DNA of 64,000 nt, from assembly GCF_042646165.1 (NCBI RefSeq), contig NZ_JBHRTC010000013.1; one strand, written 5' to 3'. This DNA comes from Microbaculum marinum. Lineage in GTDB: Bacteria > Pseudomonadota > Alphaproteobacteria > Rhizobiales > Tepidamorphaceae. Below, one piece after another: positions 18,368 through 26,813 of this stretch (positions are counted from its first letter, which is position 1; each line of letters opens with the position of its first letter). A program made the position numbers and the translations under genes. A model generated the notes under the pieces. It did not search any database, was not told the origin of the DNA, and was given only the letters and a program-made list of their open reading frames with translations.

Positions 18368-19330
18368 TTGTACTGCGCCGCGTTTCGTGGTTCTCCGTAC
18401 CGACCGGAGGATTCCCTGCAGCATCTCATCGGCATAGGCTTCAAGATCGCCGCGACGTTCCTGCTCACCAGCATGGCGGCGCTGGTGAAGCTCATGGCCG
18501 ATACGATCCCGACGGGCGAACTGATGTTCGCGCGCAGCTTCTTCGCGCTCGGCCCGCTCATCGTCTGGATGATTATCCGCAAGGAGTTTCCGACCGCGCT
18601 CCGGACCAACCGGCTCGGCGGCCAGATCCTGCGCGGCGCGTTCGGCGGCGCCGCGATGATCGGCTTCTTCACGGCGCTGCGCTTCCTGCCGCTGCCGGAC
18701 ATGACCGCGATCCAGTTCGTCTCGCCGCTGATGACGGTGGCGCTGGCTGCACTGCTGCTCGGCGAAACGGTGCGCCTGTTCCGCTGGACCGCGGTCAGCG
18801 TCGGCTTCCTTGGCGTGATCCTGATCCTGTGGCCGCACATCGGCGGCGGATGGAAGGGCGACGAAGGCGCGTTCGGTGCCCTGCTGGCCGTGGTGGCGGC
18901 ATCGCTGACGGCGCTGGCGATGATCCAGATCCGCAACCTGGCGGGATCGGAGACGACGGCGTCGATCGTCTTCTACTTCTCCATCACGACGTCGGTGATG
19001 GGGCTGGCGACGCTGCCGTTCGGCTGGGTCATGCCCGATCTGAAGGGCGCGCTGATCCTGTTGGCGATCGGCCTGATCGGCGGGTTCGGGCAGATACTGC
19101 TGACGCTGAGCTACCGCTACGCGCCGGCGTCGGTCATCGCGCCGTTCGACTATACGGCGATGATCTGGTCGATCCTGCTCGGCTTCCTGATGTTCGGCGA
19201 GGTGCCGCTGCCTATCGTGCTGGTCGGATCCACCGTGGTCATCGCGGCCGGTCTGGCGGTGATCTGGCGCGAGCACTGGCTCGGCCTCAAGCGCGCCGAG
19301 ATGCGCCGCTCCGGCCTGCCGCCGGTGTGA
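18368..19330 (+). CDS. EamA/DMT-family transporter
   Basis: The protein has ten predicted membrane helices in two EamA repeats (for example LLLGETVRLFRWTAVSVGFLGVILILWP and PFDYTAMIWSILLGFLMFGEVP). DMT exporters move amino acids or metabolites; the substrate is not predictable. The ATG at 18368 gives 320 residues, but it lacks a ribosome site and adds a polar 16-residue stretch. GGAGG (18406-18410) lies five bases before an in-frame CTG at 18416, which starts exactly at the first helix-flanking segment LQHLIGIGFK; this may be the real start, giving 304 residues. Confidence 0.88.
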   Translation: MYCAAFRGSPYRPEDSLQHLIGIGFKIAATFLLTSMAALVKLMADTIPTGELMFARSFFALGPLIVWMIIRKEFPTALRTNRLGGQILRGAFGGAAMIGFFTALRFLPLPDMTAIQFVSPLMTVALAALLLGETVRLFRWTAVSVGFLGVILILWPHIGGGWKGDEGAFGALLAVVAASLTALAMIQIRNLAGSETTASIVFYFSITTSVMGLATLPFGWVMPDLKGALILLAIGLIGGFGQILLTLSYRYAPASVIAPFDYTAMIWSILLGFLMFGEVPLPIVLVGSTVVIAAGLAVIWREHWLGLKRAEMRRSGLPPV

Positions 19331-19348
19331 CCGGCGCTGCGCAGGCGC

Positions 19349-19585
19349 CTAGAACGCCTTGAAGGTGATGATCGTGTAGGTGTCGCGGATGCCCTCGATG
19401 CACTGCACCTTCTCGTTGACGAAGTGGCCGATGTCGGTCTCGGCGTCGACGTAGAACTTCACCAGGAGATCGTAGTCGCCGGCGGTCGAATAGATCTCCG
19501 AGGCGATTTCCGCGTCGGCGATCTGGTTGGCGACCTCGTAGGAGCGGCCGAGATTGCATTTGATCTGGACGAAAAACGGGATCAT
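19349..19585 (-). CDS. Single-domain Lrp/AsnC ligand-binding protein
   Basis: The 78-residue protein contains only the AsnC-type effector (RAM) domain, beginning MIPFFVQIKCNLGRSYEVA and including AGDYDLLVKFYVD and GIRDTYTIITFKAF. There is no DNA-binding HTH. Such standalone modules form decamers, bind amino acids, and may modulate full Lrp proteins by co-assembly. It is convergent with the DMT transporter, 18 bases apart. Confidence 0.88.
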   Translation of the reverse strand: MIPFFVQIKCNLGRSYEVANQIADAEIASEIYSTAGDYDLLVKFYVDAETDIGHFVNEKVQCIEGIRDTYTIITFKAF

Positions 19586-19823
19586 GCGCGTCTCCGCAGG
19601 ATGTCGGACGGTGGGCGGGCTTCGTCCCGCGCGCCGGAATCGGTTCCGGGGGTCGCCGCGATGTGACCAGATGCCGGTACAAACGGCAAGTCCGGCGGAG
19701 TCGCGATCGATTGCTCTCGTGAGGGCTTCTCGGTCCCGAGAGCCGCTGACCCTTCGGGCCTGGACCCGCTGCGGAGCGATCGGGCGTCCTGCGCCGTGCG
19801 GAAGAGCCGTAGCGGCCTCGCGC

Positions 19824-20639
19824 CTACGCGGTGGCCAGGGCGACGAGGTCCCGCGTCATCTCGCTGTCGGGGTCGGCGAGCGGCGCGATGACGGTGAAAT
19901 GGTTCGTCCCGTCGAGCGAGGTGCAGGAGGTCTCGACGCCGGCCGCTCCCCAGGTCCTGGCGATCTCGCGGCACTGGCGGTGAAACTCGCCGCTTTCTTC
20001 GCCGCCCACCCAGGCGTGCAGCCTGCGTCCCGCCGGGGCCGGCCAGAACAGCGGGCTCTGGTCGCGCGCCTCCGCCTCGTCGAGGCGGAGCGCGCCGTTC
20101 AGGCTGGTGGGAATAAGCGGGGCGAGGTCGAACAGGCCGGAGATCGGCTGAGCTGCGACGATCTCCGGGCCGCCGGGTTCCCATTCGCTCGCCAGCAGCG
20201 CGGCGGCGAGGTGGCCGCCCGCGGAATGGCCGGAGACAGCCATCGGCACCCTGAACCGGTCCCAGAGCCAGTCGCAGGCAAGCCGCATCTCGGCGACGAT
20301 GTCGCCGATGCGCACCTCCGGACACAGCGTGTAGGTGGGTACCGCCACGGCGAGCCCGTGGGCGAGGGCGCCGCGCGCCATGTGGCTGAAGAAGCTGTTG
20401 TCGAGGCCCTGCCAGTAGCCGCCATGGATGAACACGGCGAGCCGATCGACCTTCGCACCGTTGCCGGGGAGGAACAGGTCCAGCCGGTTCCGCGCGCGAC
20501 CACCGTAGGAAATGGCTGTTTCGCACTCCGCCTGCTCCCGGAAAGCCGCGGCGTCGCGCGCCCAGCCCTCGATGATGGCGGGATGTTCCGGGACGCGCGC
20601 GCGATTGTTGTATTCGGCCTCGTAGTCGGTCGCGTTCAT
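19824..20639 (-). CDS. Alpha/beta hydrolase, arylformamidase-like
   Basis: The 271-residue cytoplasmic enzyme has the oxyanion motif HGGYWQ, the nucleophile elbow SGHSAGGHLAA (Ser in GHSAG), and a catalytic His in GTNHF. The HGGYWQ variant is typical of kynurenine formamidase-like and small-ester hydrolases. No tryptophan-catabolism gene is adjacent, so the substrate is open. It is divergent from the thiamine operon riboswitch. Confidence 0.8.
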   Translation of the reverse strand: MNATDYEAEYNNRARVPEHPAIIEGWARDAAAFREQAECETAISYGGRARNRLDLFLPGNGAKVDRLAVFIHGGYWQGLDNSFFSHMARGALAHGLAVAVPTYTLCPEVRIGDIVAEMRLACDWLWDRFRVPMAVSGHSAGGHLAAALLASEWEPGGPEIVAAQPISGLFDLAPLIPTSLNGALRLDEAEARDQSPLFWPAPAGRRLHAWVGGEESGEFHRQCREIARTWGAAGVETSCTSLDGTNHFTVIAPLADPDSEMTRDLVALATA

Positions 20640-20700
20640 TTTCGTGCCGGGCTCCTCGGGTCTTGAAAGCGGCCTGCATGTCAGCTACGTGACTAGCACG

Positions 20701-20794
20701 ATCTCATTGGGGTGTCCCGTGCGGGACTGAGAGGCCGAATGCCGGTCAACCCATTGAACCTGATCCGGATCATGCCGGCGGAGGGACATGAGAT
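20701..20794 (+). promoter_or_regulatory. TPP riboswitch (THI element)
   Basis: All hallmarks of the thiamine pyrophosphate aptamer are present: GGGGTGTCC, GGACTGAGAGG, CCCATTGAACCTGATC and ATCATGCCGGCGGAGGGACATGAG. The closing P1 helix pairs ATCTCAT (20701-20707) with ATGAGAT (20788-20794). The latter includes the first two bases of the ATG at 20793, and GGAGGG (20780-20785) in the aptamer is the only good ribosome site. TPP binding should therefore block initiation directly, controlling the downstream thiM-thiE-thiD operon. Confidence 0.95.
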
Positions 20795-20876
20795 GAACAA
20801 TCTCGCAAGCCGTAAGTTCGACAATTCAGGTGCCGCGGGTTTCCGTGGCCGCCGGGGCGTTCGCGTGCGTCGATGA
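20793..20876 (+). CDS. 27-codon leader ORF between TPP riboswitch and thiM
   Basis: ATG at 20793 opens a 27-residue frame (MNNLASRKF to RGVRVRR) that ends with TGA at 20874-20876, overlapping the thiM ATG (20873-20875) as ATGA. GGAGGG lies seven bases before its start, whereas thiM itself has no visible ribosome site. The peptide is Arg-rich with no domain. It is probably a translational relay for thiM, or else the remnant of a lost first gene. Confidence 0.55.
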   Translation: MNNLASRKFDNSGAAGFRGRRGVRVRR

Positions 20877-21640
20877 CGGGCATGACGATCGATTCCGCGG
20901 CGGTCGCCGGCGCGCTTGCCCGGCTTCGCGAACGCCGGCCCCGGGTTCACTGCATCACCAATTCCGCGGCGGTCAACTTCACCGCCAACGTGCTGCTTTC
21001 AGCCGGCGCCATCCCCTCGATGACCGTCAATCCCGAAGAACTGCCCGATTTCGTTGCCAGCGCCGACGCGCTGCTCGTCAACCTCGGCACCCTGGATCCG
21101 CTGCGCCGCGAGGCGATCGATGTCGCGGTCGGGGTGGCAGGCGCAGCCGGCACCCCGTGGGCGCTCGATCCGGTCTTCGTGGAGCGGTCGCGGCCACGGC
21201 TGGCGCTCGCAAGGCAGCTCCTGGCGCGCGGACCGACGGTGATCCGCGGCAACCGGCCGGAACTGGACGGGCTGACCGGCGCGGGCGGAGACGACGCGGC
21301 GGCCGACGCGCTGGCGCGTTCGTCGCGCGCCACGGTGGTGCGCACCGGCGAGGTCGACTACGTCACCGACGGCGCCCGCGCGGTGAGGATTGCCGGCGGC
21401 CATCCGCTGATGGCCTCGATCACCGCGGCCGGCTGCGCCGCGACGGCGTTGCTGGCCGGATTTCTGGCAGTCGAGGACGATCCCGTGACGGCCGCCTCGG
21501 CCTGCCTCGGCTTCGTCGCCGCTGCGGCGGAGCGGGCGGGCGCGCAGGCCGCCGGCCCGGGCAGTTTCGTTCCCGCGTTCCTGGACGCACTTCACGCGCT
21601 GACGCCCGAGGAGGCCGGCGCGCAAGCGAGGATCTCATGA
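20873..21640 (+). CDS. thiM: Hydroxyethylthiazole kinase
   Basis: The 255-residue enzyme phosphorylates 4-methyl-5-(2-hydroxyethyl)thiazole, a thiamine salvage step. Family segments include RPRVHCITNSAAVNFTANVLL, WALDPVFVERS, VIRGNRPEL and the ATP/anion-hole motif ITAAGCAATALLAGFLA with the catalytic Cys. It begins at the ATGA overlap with the riboswitch leader ORF (or at 20882, nine bases later) and overlaps thiE by four bases, so expression depends on the TPP riboswitch. Confidence 0.95.
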   Translation: MTGMTIDSAAVAGALARLRERRPRVHCITNSAAVNFTANVLLSAGAIPSMTVNPEELPDFVASADALLVNLGTLDPLRREAIDVAVGVAGAAGTPWALDPVFVERSRPRLALARQLLARGPTVIRGNRPELDGLTGAGGDDAAADALARSSRATVVRTGEVDYVTDGARAVRIAGGHPLMASITAAGCAATALLAGFLAVEDDPVTAASACLGFVAAAAERAGAQAAGPGSFVPAFLDALHALTPEEAGAQARIS

Positions 21641-22338
21641 TACCTGTCGATCTCAGACTATACGGCCTCGTCGACCCGANNNNNNNNNNNNNNNNNNNNA
21701 CGCGCAGCGGCGCCCGCGATCCGGGCAGTCTCGCGGCCGCCGCGGTGGCCGGCGGGGCAACGCTCATCCAGCTTCGCGACAAGCAGGCATCGACGCGCCG
21801 CTTCGTCGAGGAGGCGCGGCTCGTCCGTGCCGCGATGCGGGGCAGCGGCGTGCCGCTGCTGATCAACGACCGCGTCGACGTCGCGCTGGCCGTCGCCGCC
21901 GAAGGCGTCCATCTCGGCCAGGACGACATGGACGCCCGCGACGCCCGCCGCCAGCTCGGGCCGAACGCCATCATCGGGCTGACGATCAAGAACGAGGCCG
22001 ACGTCGATTCCGCCCCGATCGGCGCCATCGACTACGTCGCGATCGGCGGCGTGTTCGAGACGCTCAGCAAGGACAACCCCGACAAGCCGGTCGGTATCGA
22101 CGGGCTGACGCGGCTCATCGGGCGGGTCCGGGCGAGACGGCCGAACCTGCCGGTCTGCGCGATCGCGGGGATCAACGACGAGCGCGTGCCGGGTGTGATC
22201 GGCGCGGGCGCCGACGGCGTCGCGATCATCTCGGCGATCTTCATGGCGGACGACGCCGAGGCGGCCGCGCGGGGACTGCGAATCACCGTCGACCGGGCGC
22301 TCGAGGCCCGTGGCGCGGCAACCGGGAGCGCGGCATGA
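21637..22338 (+). CDS. thiE: Thiamine-phosphate synthase, interrupted by an assembly gap
   Basis: The protein joins HMP-PP with thiazole phosphate to form thiamine phosphate. Recognisable segments are LYGLVDP, GGATLIQLRDKQASTR, LLINDRVDVAL, GVHLGQDDMD and DYVAIGGVFETLSKDN, with the phosphate loop near CAIAGINDE. Twenty Ns (21680-21699) fall after LYGLVDP; the frame stays open with 20 unknown bases. Relatives have about four residues between VDP and the following GRD-like segment, versus eleven here, so the true gap is probably shorter. It overlaps both thiM and thiD by four bases. Confidence 0.92.
   Translation: MIPVDLRLYGLVDPXXXXXXXTRSGARDPGSLAAAAVAGGATLIQLRDKQASTRRFVEEARLVRAAMRGSGVPLLINDRVDVALAVAAEGVHLGQDDMDARDARRQLGPNAIIGLTIKNEADVDSAPIGAIDYVAIGGVFETLSKDNPDKPVGIDGLTRLIGRVRARRPNLPVCAIAGINDERVPGVIGAGADGVAIISAIFMADDAEAAARGLRITVDRALEARGAATGSAA
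21680..21699. other. Run of 20 Ns inside thiE
   Basis: Exactly 20 unknown bases. The flanks are in frame if the missing length is 2 modulo 3. This is a property of the assembly, not of the gene. Confidence 0.99.
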
Positions 22339-23156
22339 CGGCGATCGCCGTGACGATCGCCGGAACCGACCCGACCGCGGGTGCGGGAATCCAGGCCGAT
22401 CTCAAGACGTTTTCCGCCCTCGGAGTCTACGGCGCCACGGTGATGACCGCCCTGGTCGCGCAGAACACGACCGGCGTCCAGGGCGTGCACGACGTTCCGG
22501 CCGAGTTCGTGCGCGCCCAGATGAGGTCGGTCTTCACCGATCTCGATGTCGACGCCGTGAAGATCGGCATGCTGAGTCGGCCCGAGACCATCCGCGCGGT
22601 GGCCGACGGCCTTGCGGAGTTTGCGGCCCGCAACATCGTGCTCGACCCGGTCATGGTCGCCCAGAGCGGCGATCCGCTGATCACTCCGGAGGCGGTGGCG
22701 ACGCTGCGCGATACCCTGCTGCCGATGGCGATGGTGATCACGCCGAACCTGCCGGAGGCCGCCCGGCTGCTCGATGCGGACCCGGCCGGGGACGAGCACG
22801 CCATGCTCGAGCAGGGCAGGCGCCTGCTCGATCTCGGACCGGAGGCAGTGGTGATCAAGGGCGGCCACGGCACCGGCGCGGAGTCCGTCGACCTGCTCGT
22901 CACGCAAGACGAGGTGGTGCGGCTGGCGGCGGAGCGCATCGCCACGCGCAATACCCACGGGACCGGCTGCACCCTGTCGTCGGCGATCGCCGCCGGACTG
23001 GCGACGGGCGCGCCGCTGGCATCGGCCGTGCGCGCCGCCAAGGACTATCTGACCGCCGCGCTTGCGGCGGCCGACGACCTGCGGATCGGCCACGGCCAGG
23101 GGCCGGTTCATCACTTCCATGCCCTCTGGCCGAACCTGCCGGGAGAGAAACGATGA
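22335..23156 (+). CDS. thiD: Hydroxymethylpyrimidine/phosphomethylpyrimidine kinase
   Basis: The 273-residue ribokinase-fold enzyme phosphorylates HMP and HMP-P. Motifs are TIAGTDPTAGAGIQADLKTF, DPVMVAQSGDPL, ITPNLPEA, VIKGGHG and the anion-hole motif NTHGTGCTLSSAIAAGLA with the catalytic Cys. It overlaps thiE upstream and the binding-protein gene downstream by ATGA. With thiM and thiE it completes salvage of both thiamine moieties; no de novo thiC or thiG is in the window. Confidence 0.95.
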   Translation: MTAIAVTIAGTDPTAGAGIQADLKTFSALGVYGATVMTALVAQNTTGVQGVHDVPAEFVRAQMRSVFTDLDVDAVKIGMLSRPETIRAVADGLAEFAARNIVLDPVMVAQSGDPLITPEAVATLRDTLLPMAMVITPNLPEAARLLDADPAGDEHAMLEQGRRLLDLGPEAVVIKGGHGTGAESVDLLVTQDEVVRLAAERIATRNTHGTGCTLSSAIAAGLATGAPLASAVRAAKDYLTAALAAADDLRIGHGQGPVHHFHALWPNLPGEKR

Positions 23157-24244
23157 CGAAAGCCACCTTGTCCCGCCGCCAGGCGCTGACCGGCGCCGCA
23201 GCCCTCGGAGCGGCCGGCGCCTCGACGCTGGCGCGGCCGGCGATCGCGCAGGGCCTCACCAGGTGGAAGATGGTGACGTCCTGGCCCGCCAACCTGCCCG
23301 GGCCGGGCGTCAGCGCGCAGCGCCTCGCCGACCGGATAGGCACGCTGAGCGGCGGCCGGCTGACCGTCGAGGTGTTCGCTGCCGGCGAACTGGTGCCGGC
23401 CTTCGGCGTCTTCGACGCGGTGTCCCAGGGGGCCGCCGAGATCGCCCATACGGCCTCGTTCTTCTGGCAGGGCAAGGTACCCGGCGCGGTGTTCTTCACG
23501 ACCGTTCCCTTTGGCCTGACGCCGACCGAGCACGTCGCCTGGGTCGAGCGCGGCGGCGGCCAGGCGCTGTGGGACGATCTCTACGCGCCTTTCGGGGTGA
23601 AGCCCTTCATGGCCGGCAACACCGGCTTCCAGATGGGCGGCTGGTTCAAGAAGCCGGTGACGTCCGTCGACGACCTGGCGGGACTGAACATCCGCTCCGC
23701 CGGCCTCGGCGCCGAGGTGTTCCGGCGGCTCGGCGCCAATGCGGTGGCCATCGCGCCGGGCGAGATCTTCGGGGCGCTCGAATCCGGCGTCGTCGACGCG
23801 GTGGAATTCCTCGGGCCGTTCTCGGACATCGCGCTCGGCTTCGACCGGGTCGCCCCGTACTATCTGTGGCCGAGCTTCAACAAGCCGAACGGGACGGGCG
23901 AGGCGATCGTCTCGACCGGCGCCTACGAGGCGCTGGAGCCGGACCTGCAGGCGGCGGTCACCATGGCATGCGCCGCGGAAGCGTCGATCGGGCTGGCCGA
24001 AGCCGACTGGATGAACGGCGTTGCGGTCGCCTCGCTGCGCGACCAGAGCAAGGTGACCTTCGCCCGTTTCCCGGCCGACCTCGTCGAGGCCGCGAAGCCG
24101 GCGGCGAACGAAGTCCTCGCCGAGCTTGCGGCCAAATCGCCGCAGACGCGCAAGATATCGGAGTCCTACACCGCAGCCCTGTCGCGGCTCGGGGGCTGGT
24201 CGGAGCTGTCGGTCGCGCCGTATCTGACGGGCCGGATCGCCTGA
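23153..24244 (+). CDS. TRAP-type solute-binding protein in the thiamine operon
   Basis: The 363-residue precursor has a Tat signal (LSRRQALTGAAALGAAGAS, cleaved near AIAQG) and a DctP/TakP-like mature chain: RWKMVTSWPANLPGPG, NIRSAGLGAEVFRRLGANAV, APGEIFGALESGVVDAVEF and YYLWPSFNKPNGTGEAIVS. It overlaps thiD by ATGA, so it belongs to the TPP-riboswitch operon, yet no TRAP permease gene follows; a terminator closes the operon at 24251. It may bind a thiamine precursor in the periplasm and use permease subunits encoded elsewhere. The ligand is unknown. Confidence 0.88.
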   Translation: MTKATLSRRQALTGAAALGAAGASTLARPAIAQGLTRWKMVTSWPANLPGPGVSAQRLADRIGTLSGGRLTVEVFAAGELVPAFGVFDAVSQGAAEIAHTASFFWQGKVPGAVFFTTVPFGLTPTEHVAWVERGGGQALWDDLYAPFGVKPFMAGNTGFQMGGWFKKPVTSVDDLAGLNIRSAGLGAEVFRRLGANAVAIAPGEIFGALESGVVDAVEFLGPFSDIALGFDRVAPYYLWPSFNKPNGTGEAIVSTGAYEALEPDLQAAVTMACAAEASIGLAEADWMNGVAVASLRDQSKVTFARFPADLVEAAKPAANEVLAELAAKSPQTRKISESYTAALSRLGGWSELSVAPYLTGRIA

Positions 24245-24250
24245 AACGAA

Positions 24251-24280
24251 AAGGGCGGGCGCCGCAACGGCCCCGCCCTT
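24251..24280 (+). terminator. Terminator of the thiamine operon
   Basis: AAGGGCGGG (24251-24259) pairs with CCCGCCCTT (24272-24280) around a 12-base loop, seven bases after the binding-protein stop. The A-rich 5' flank and T-ending 3' arm let it also serve the convergent FAH-family gene. Confidence 0.75.
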
Positions 24281-24302
24281 CGATCGAGTATAGTCTTCGG
24301 AA

Positions 24303-25145
24303 TTACGGCGCGACGACCTTCTGGCGCTGTTCGCCGAGGCCTTCCATCGACAGCTCGACGACGTCGCCGGCCTTCAGGAACACCGGCGGCTTCATGCCGA
24401 GGCCGACGCCGGGCGGGGTGCCTGTGGTGACGATGTCGCCTGGCAGAAGCTTCATGAAGCGCGAGGCGTAGGCGATCAACTCGATCACGCCGAAGATCAT
24501 CGTCGTGGTGGAGCCGGTCTGCATCCGCTTGCCGTTGACGTCGAGATGCATGGCGAGATTCTGCGGATCGGCGATCTCGTCGGCAGTGACGAGCCAGGGA
24601 CCGACCGGACCGTAGGTCGGGGCGCTCTTGCCCTTCACCCACTGGCCGGTGCTCTCGGTCTGCCAGAAGCGTTCCGAGACGTCGTTGCACAGGCAGTAGC
24701 CGGCGACGTGGTCCAGCGCCTTGTCGGCCGGCACGTTGAAGCATTCCGTGCCGATGACGAAGGCCAGCTCGACCTCCCAGTCGGTCTTCACGGAATCCTT
24801 GAGGAGCACGATGTCGTCGTTGGGGCCGGAGATCGACGTCGGCGCCTTGTTGAACAGGATCGGCTCGGCGGGGATGGGCGAGCCGGTCTCGGCGGCGTGG
24901 TCGGCATAGTTCAGGCCGATGGCGAGGAAATTGTACGGCATCGGCACGCACGGACCGAGACGGGCGCCGGACGGCGCGGCCGGCAGCGAGGCGGGATCGA
25001 CGCCGCGCAACCTCTCGAGGCCGGCCGGAGACAGCGCGTCTCCGGTCAGGTCGTCGACGATCGAGGACAGATCGCGGATGGTGCCGTCGCCATCGACGAT
25101 ACCCGGCTTTTCGCTGCCCGCGGGGCCGAACCGGACAAGTTTCAT
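24303..25145 (-). CDS. Fumarylacetoacetate hydrolase family enzyme
   Basis: The 280-residue enzyme shows the FAH-family core: FLAIGLNYADHAAETG, DWEVELAFVIG with the metal-binding Glu pair, YCLCNDVSERFWQ, KGKSAPTYGPVGPWLV and TGTPPGVGLGMKPP. Such enzymes cleave or decarboxylate 2-keto or acylpyruvate compounds in aromatic and sugar-acid catabolism. The ATG at 25145 is preferred over 25151: GAGGGA lies six bases before it, but abuts the upstream ATG. No pathway gene is adjacent. Confidence 0.9.
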   Translation of the reverse strand: MKLVRFGPAGSEKPGIVDGDGTIRDLSSIVDDLTGDALSPAGLERLRGVDPASLPAAPSGARLGPCVPMPYNFLAIGLNYADHAAETGSPIPAEPILFNKAPTSISGPNDDIVLLKDSVKTDWEVELAFVIGTECFNVPADKALDHVAGYCLCNDVSERFWQTESTGQWVKGKSAPTYGPVGPWLVTADEIADPQNLAMHLDVNGKRMQTGSTTTMIFGVIELIAYASRFMKLLPGDIVTTGTPPGVGLGMKPPVFLKAGDVVELSMEGLGEQRQKVVAP

Positions 25146-25432
25146 AAGCATTCCCTCACATCATTGATCAAAACGGTCGCGGATAATCGGTGATCGGTCC
25201 TCCGCCCGCAAGCCGGTCGCGGACCGATTGTCGCCGCGCAGGACGGTATTGGCGGAAAACTATGTTGCGCCATTGTCACAAATGGTTCGAAACGGCCCGG
25301 CGCATGGCAAACGGGCGACAGTAGCATCTATGGGCAATTGCACGTCCGTTCGGCGGTTGGCAGACTTGATTGCACAGAATCGCATCAGAACTCGAAAAGA
25401 GTCGAACAGGCGCCCTGGGAGGATACGGCGAT

Positions 25433-26761
25433 ATGCGCTGTGCTAACCGACGCGGCACGACATCGTGGACGGCCATTTCCGCGGGAGCGGTTGGACTTTC
25501 GACACTTCTCGCAACCGAGGCGTTCGCCGGCGCCTTCGCGATCCGCGAGCAGAGCGCCTACCGGCAGGGCGCCTCATTCGCGGGCGAGGCGGTATGCGGC
25601 GATTCCGTTGCGGGCGCCTTCTGGAACCCGGCGGTGGTCTCCTGTGCCGACGGGCTGGAGGTCGAAGGCTCGCTGTCGGTGATCCTGCCGCAGACGGACG
25701 TCACCACCGATCCGTTCCCAGGCAGCCTCTTCGGTCCCGGCAGCCCGCTGTTCTTCGCCGGCGATCCCGGCGACATCGGTGAAGTGGGCTGGGTGCCGGC
25801 GGCGACGGCGGCCTACAACTTCGACAATAACTGGTATTTCGGCGTGACCATCAACGGCCCGTTCGGGCTGGCGACCGACACCAACTTCAACCACGCCGCC
25901 CAGATCTACGGCCGCAAGTCCGAGGTCTTCTCGCTGAATGTCAATCCGATCGTCGGCTACCGCTTCAACGACTATTTCGCGCTCGCCGCGGGCATCGGCG
26001 TCGAGTACATCGACATCAAGCTGACCCAGGCGGTGTCGCCGGCACCGTTCGCCCCGTCGGCCGAATTGTCCGGTGACGATGTCGGGGTCGGCGCAACGGT
26101 CGGCATCCTGATCACGCCCAGCCCCGATACGGAGATCGGCATCGGCTACCGCTCGCCGGTCAAGCACTCCGTCGACGGCACCCTGACGATCCCGTTGACG
26201 GCGCAGCTGCCCGTCTCGGTCGAGCCGACCTTGCCGGAAATGATCAGCGCCAGCTTCAGCCACCGCTTCACCGATGCCTTCACGCTGATGGGCACGGCGG
26301 AGTGGACGAACTGGAGCCGGTTCGGCACATTCACGGTCACCAACGACCTGACGGGTCTGCCGGCGACGTTCCTGCCCTTCGAATACAAGGACGGCTGGTT
26401 CTTCTCGCTGGGCGGCGAATACGACTGGAACGACCAGTGGACCTTGCGGGCCGGCGTCGGCTGGGAGATTTCGCCGGTCGACGACGCCGATCGCGCGATC
26501 CGTCTTCCCGACGACGACAGGCTGTGGCTGTCGATCGGTGGCTCCTACGACTGGAACGATCGCCTGAAGCTCAATTTCGGCTACTCGTTCCTGACGACCT
26601 TCGACACCCGGATCGCGATCGGTCCCGGCAATCCGCTCTACGTGCCGCCGGTGACCTTTGCCGCCGATGTCGACGCCAACGTGCACATCCTGTCCGTCGG
26701 CCTGAAGTACCGGTTCGGCGGGGCGCCCGAACCGGTCGAGGAGATCGTCTACAAGAACTGA
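25433..26761 (+). CDS. FadL-family outer membrane transport protein
   Basis: The 442-residue precursor has an N-terminal signal (to ATEAFAGAF) and the FadL plug start AFAIREQSAYRQGASFAGEA, followed by many alternating strands ending in LSVGLKYRFGG, consistent with a 14-strand barrel. FadL proteins admit long-chain fatty acids or other hydrophobic molecules across the outer membrane. GGGAGG at 25417-25422 supports the ATG at 25433 over an upstream in-frame ATG at 25370. It is divergent from the FAH enzyme and closed by a 15-bp hairpin. Confidence 0.9.
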   Translation: MRCANRRGTTSWTAISAGAVGLSTLLATEAFAGAFAIREQSAYRQGASFAGEAVCGDSVAGAFWNPAVVSCADGLEVEGSLSVILPQTDVTTDPFPGSLFGPGSPLFFAGDPGDIGEVGWVPAATAAYNFDNNWYFGVTINGPFGLATDTNFNHAAQIYGRKSEVFSLNVNPIVGYRFNDYFALAAGIGVEYIDIKLTQAVSPAPFAPSAELSGDDVGVGATVGILITPSPDTEIGIGYRSPVKHSVDGTLTIPLTAQLPVSVEPTLPEMISASFSHRFTDAFTLMGTAEWTNWSRFGTFTVTNDLTGLPATFLPFEYKDGWFFSLGGEYDWNDQWTLRAGVGWEISPVDDADRAIRLPDDDRLWLSIGGSYDWNDRLKLNFGYSFLTTFDTRIAIGPGNPLYVPPVTFAADVDANVHILSVGLKYRFGGAPEPVEEIVYKN

Positions 26762-26813
26762 CGGGCTGCCGGGTGGCGACCCAGGTCGCGGGGGCGGGGG
26801 CGGCCCGCGTGAT

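Noticed and set aside
20830..21636. Long frame extending thiE upstream through thiM
   Set aside because: It is only the thiE frame left open across thiM; the thiM motifs are in another frame and thiE begins at the ATGA overlap.
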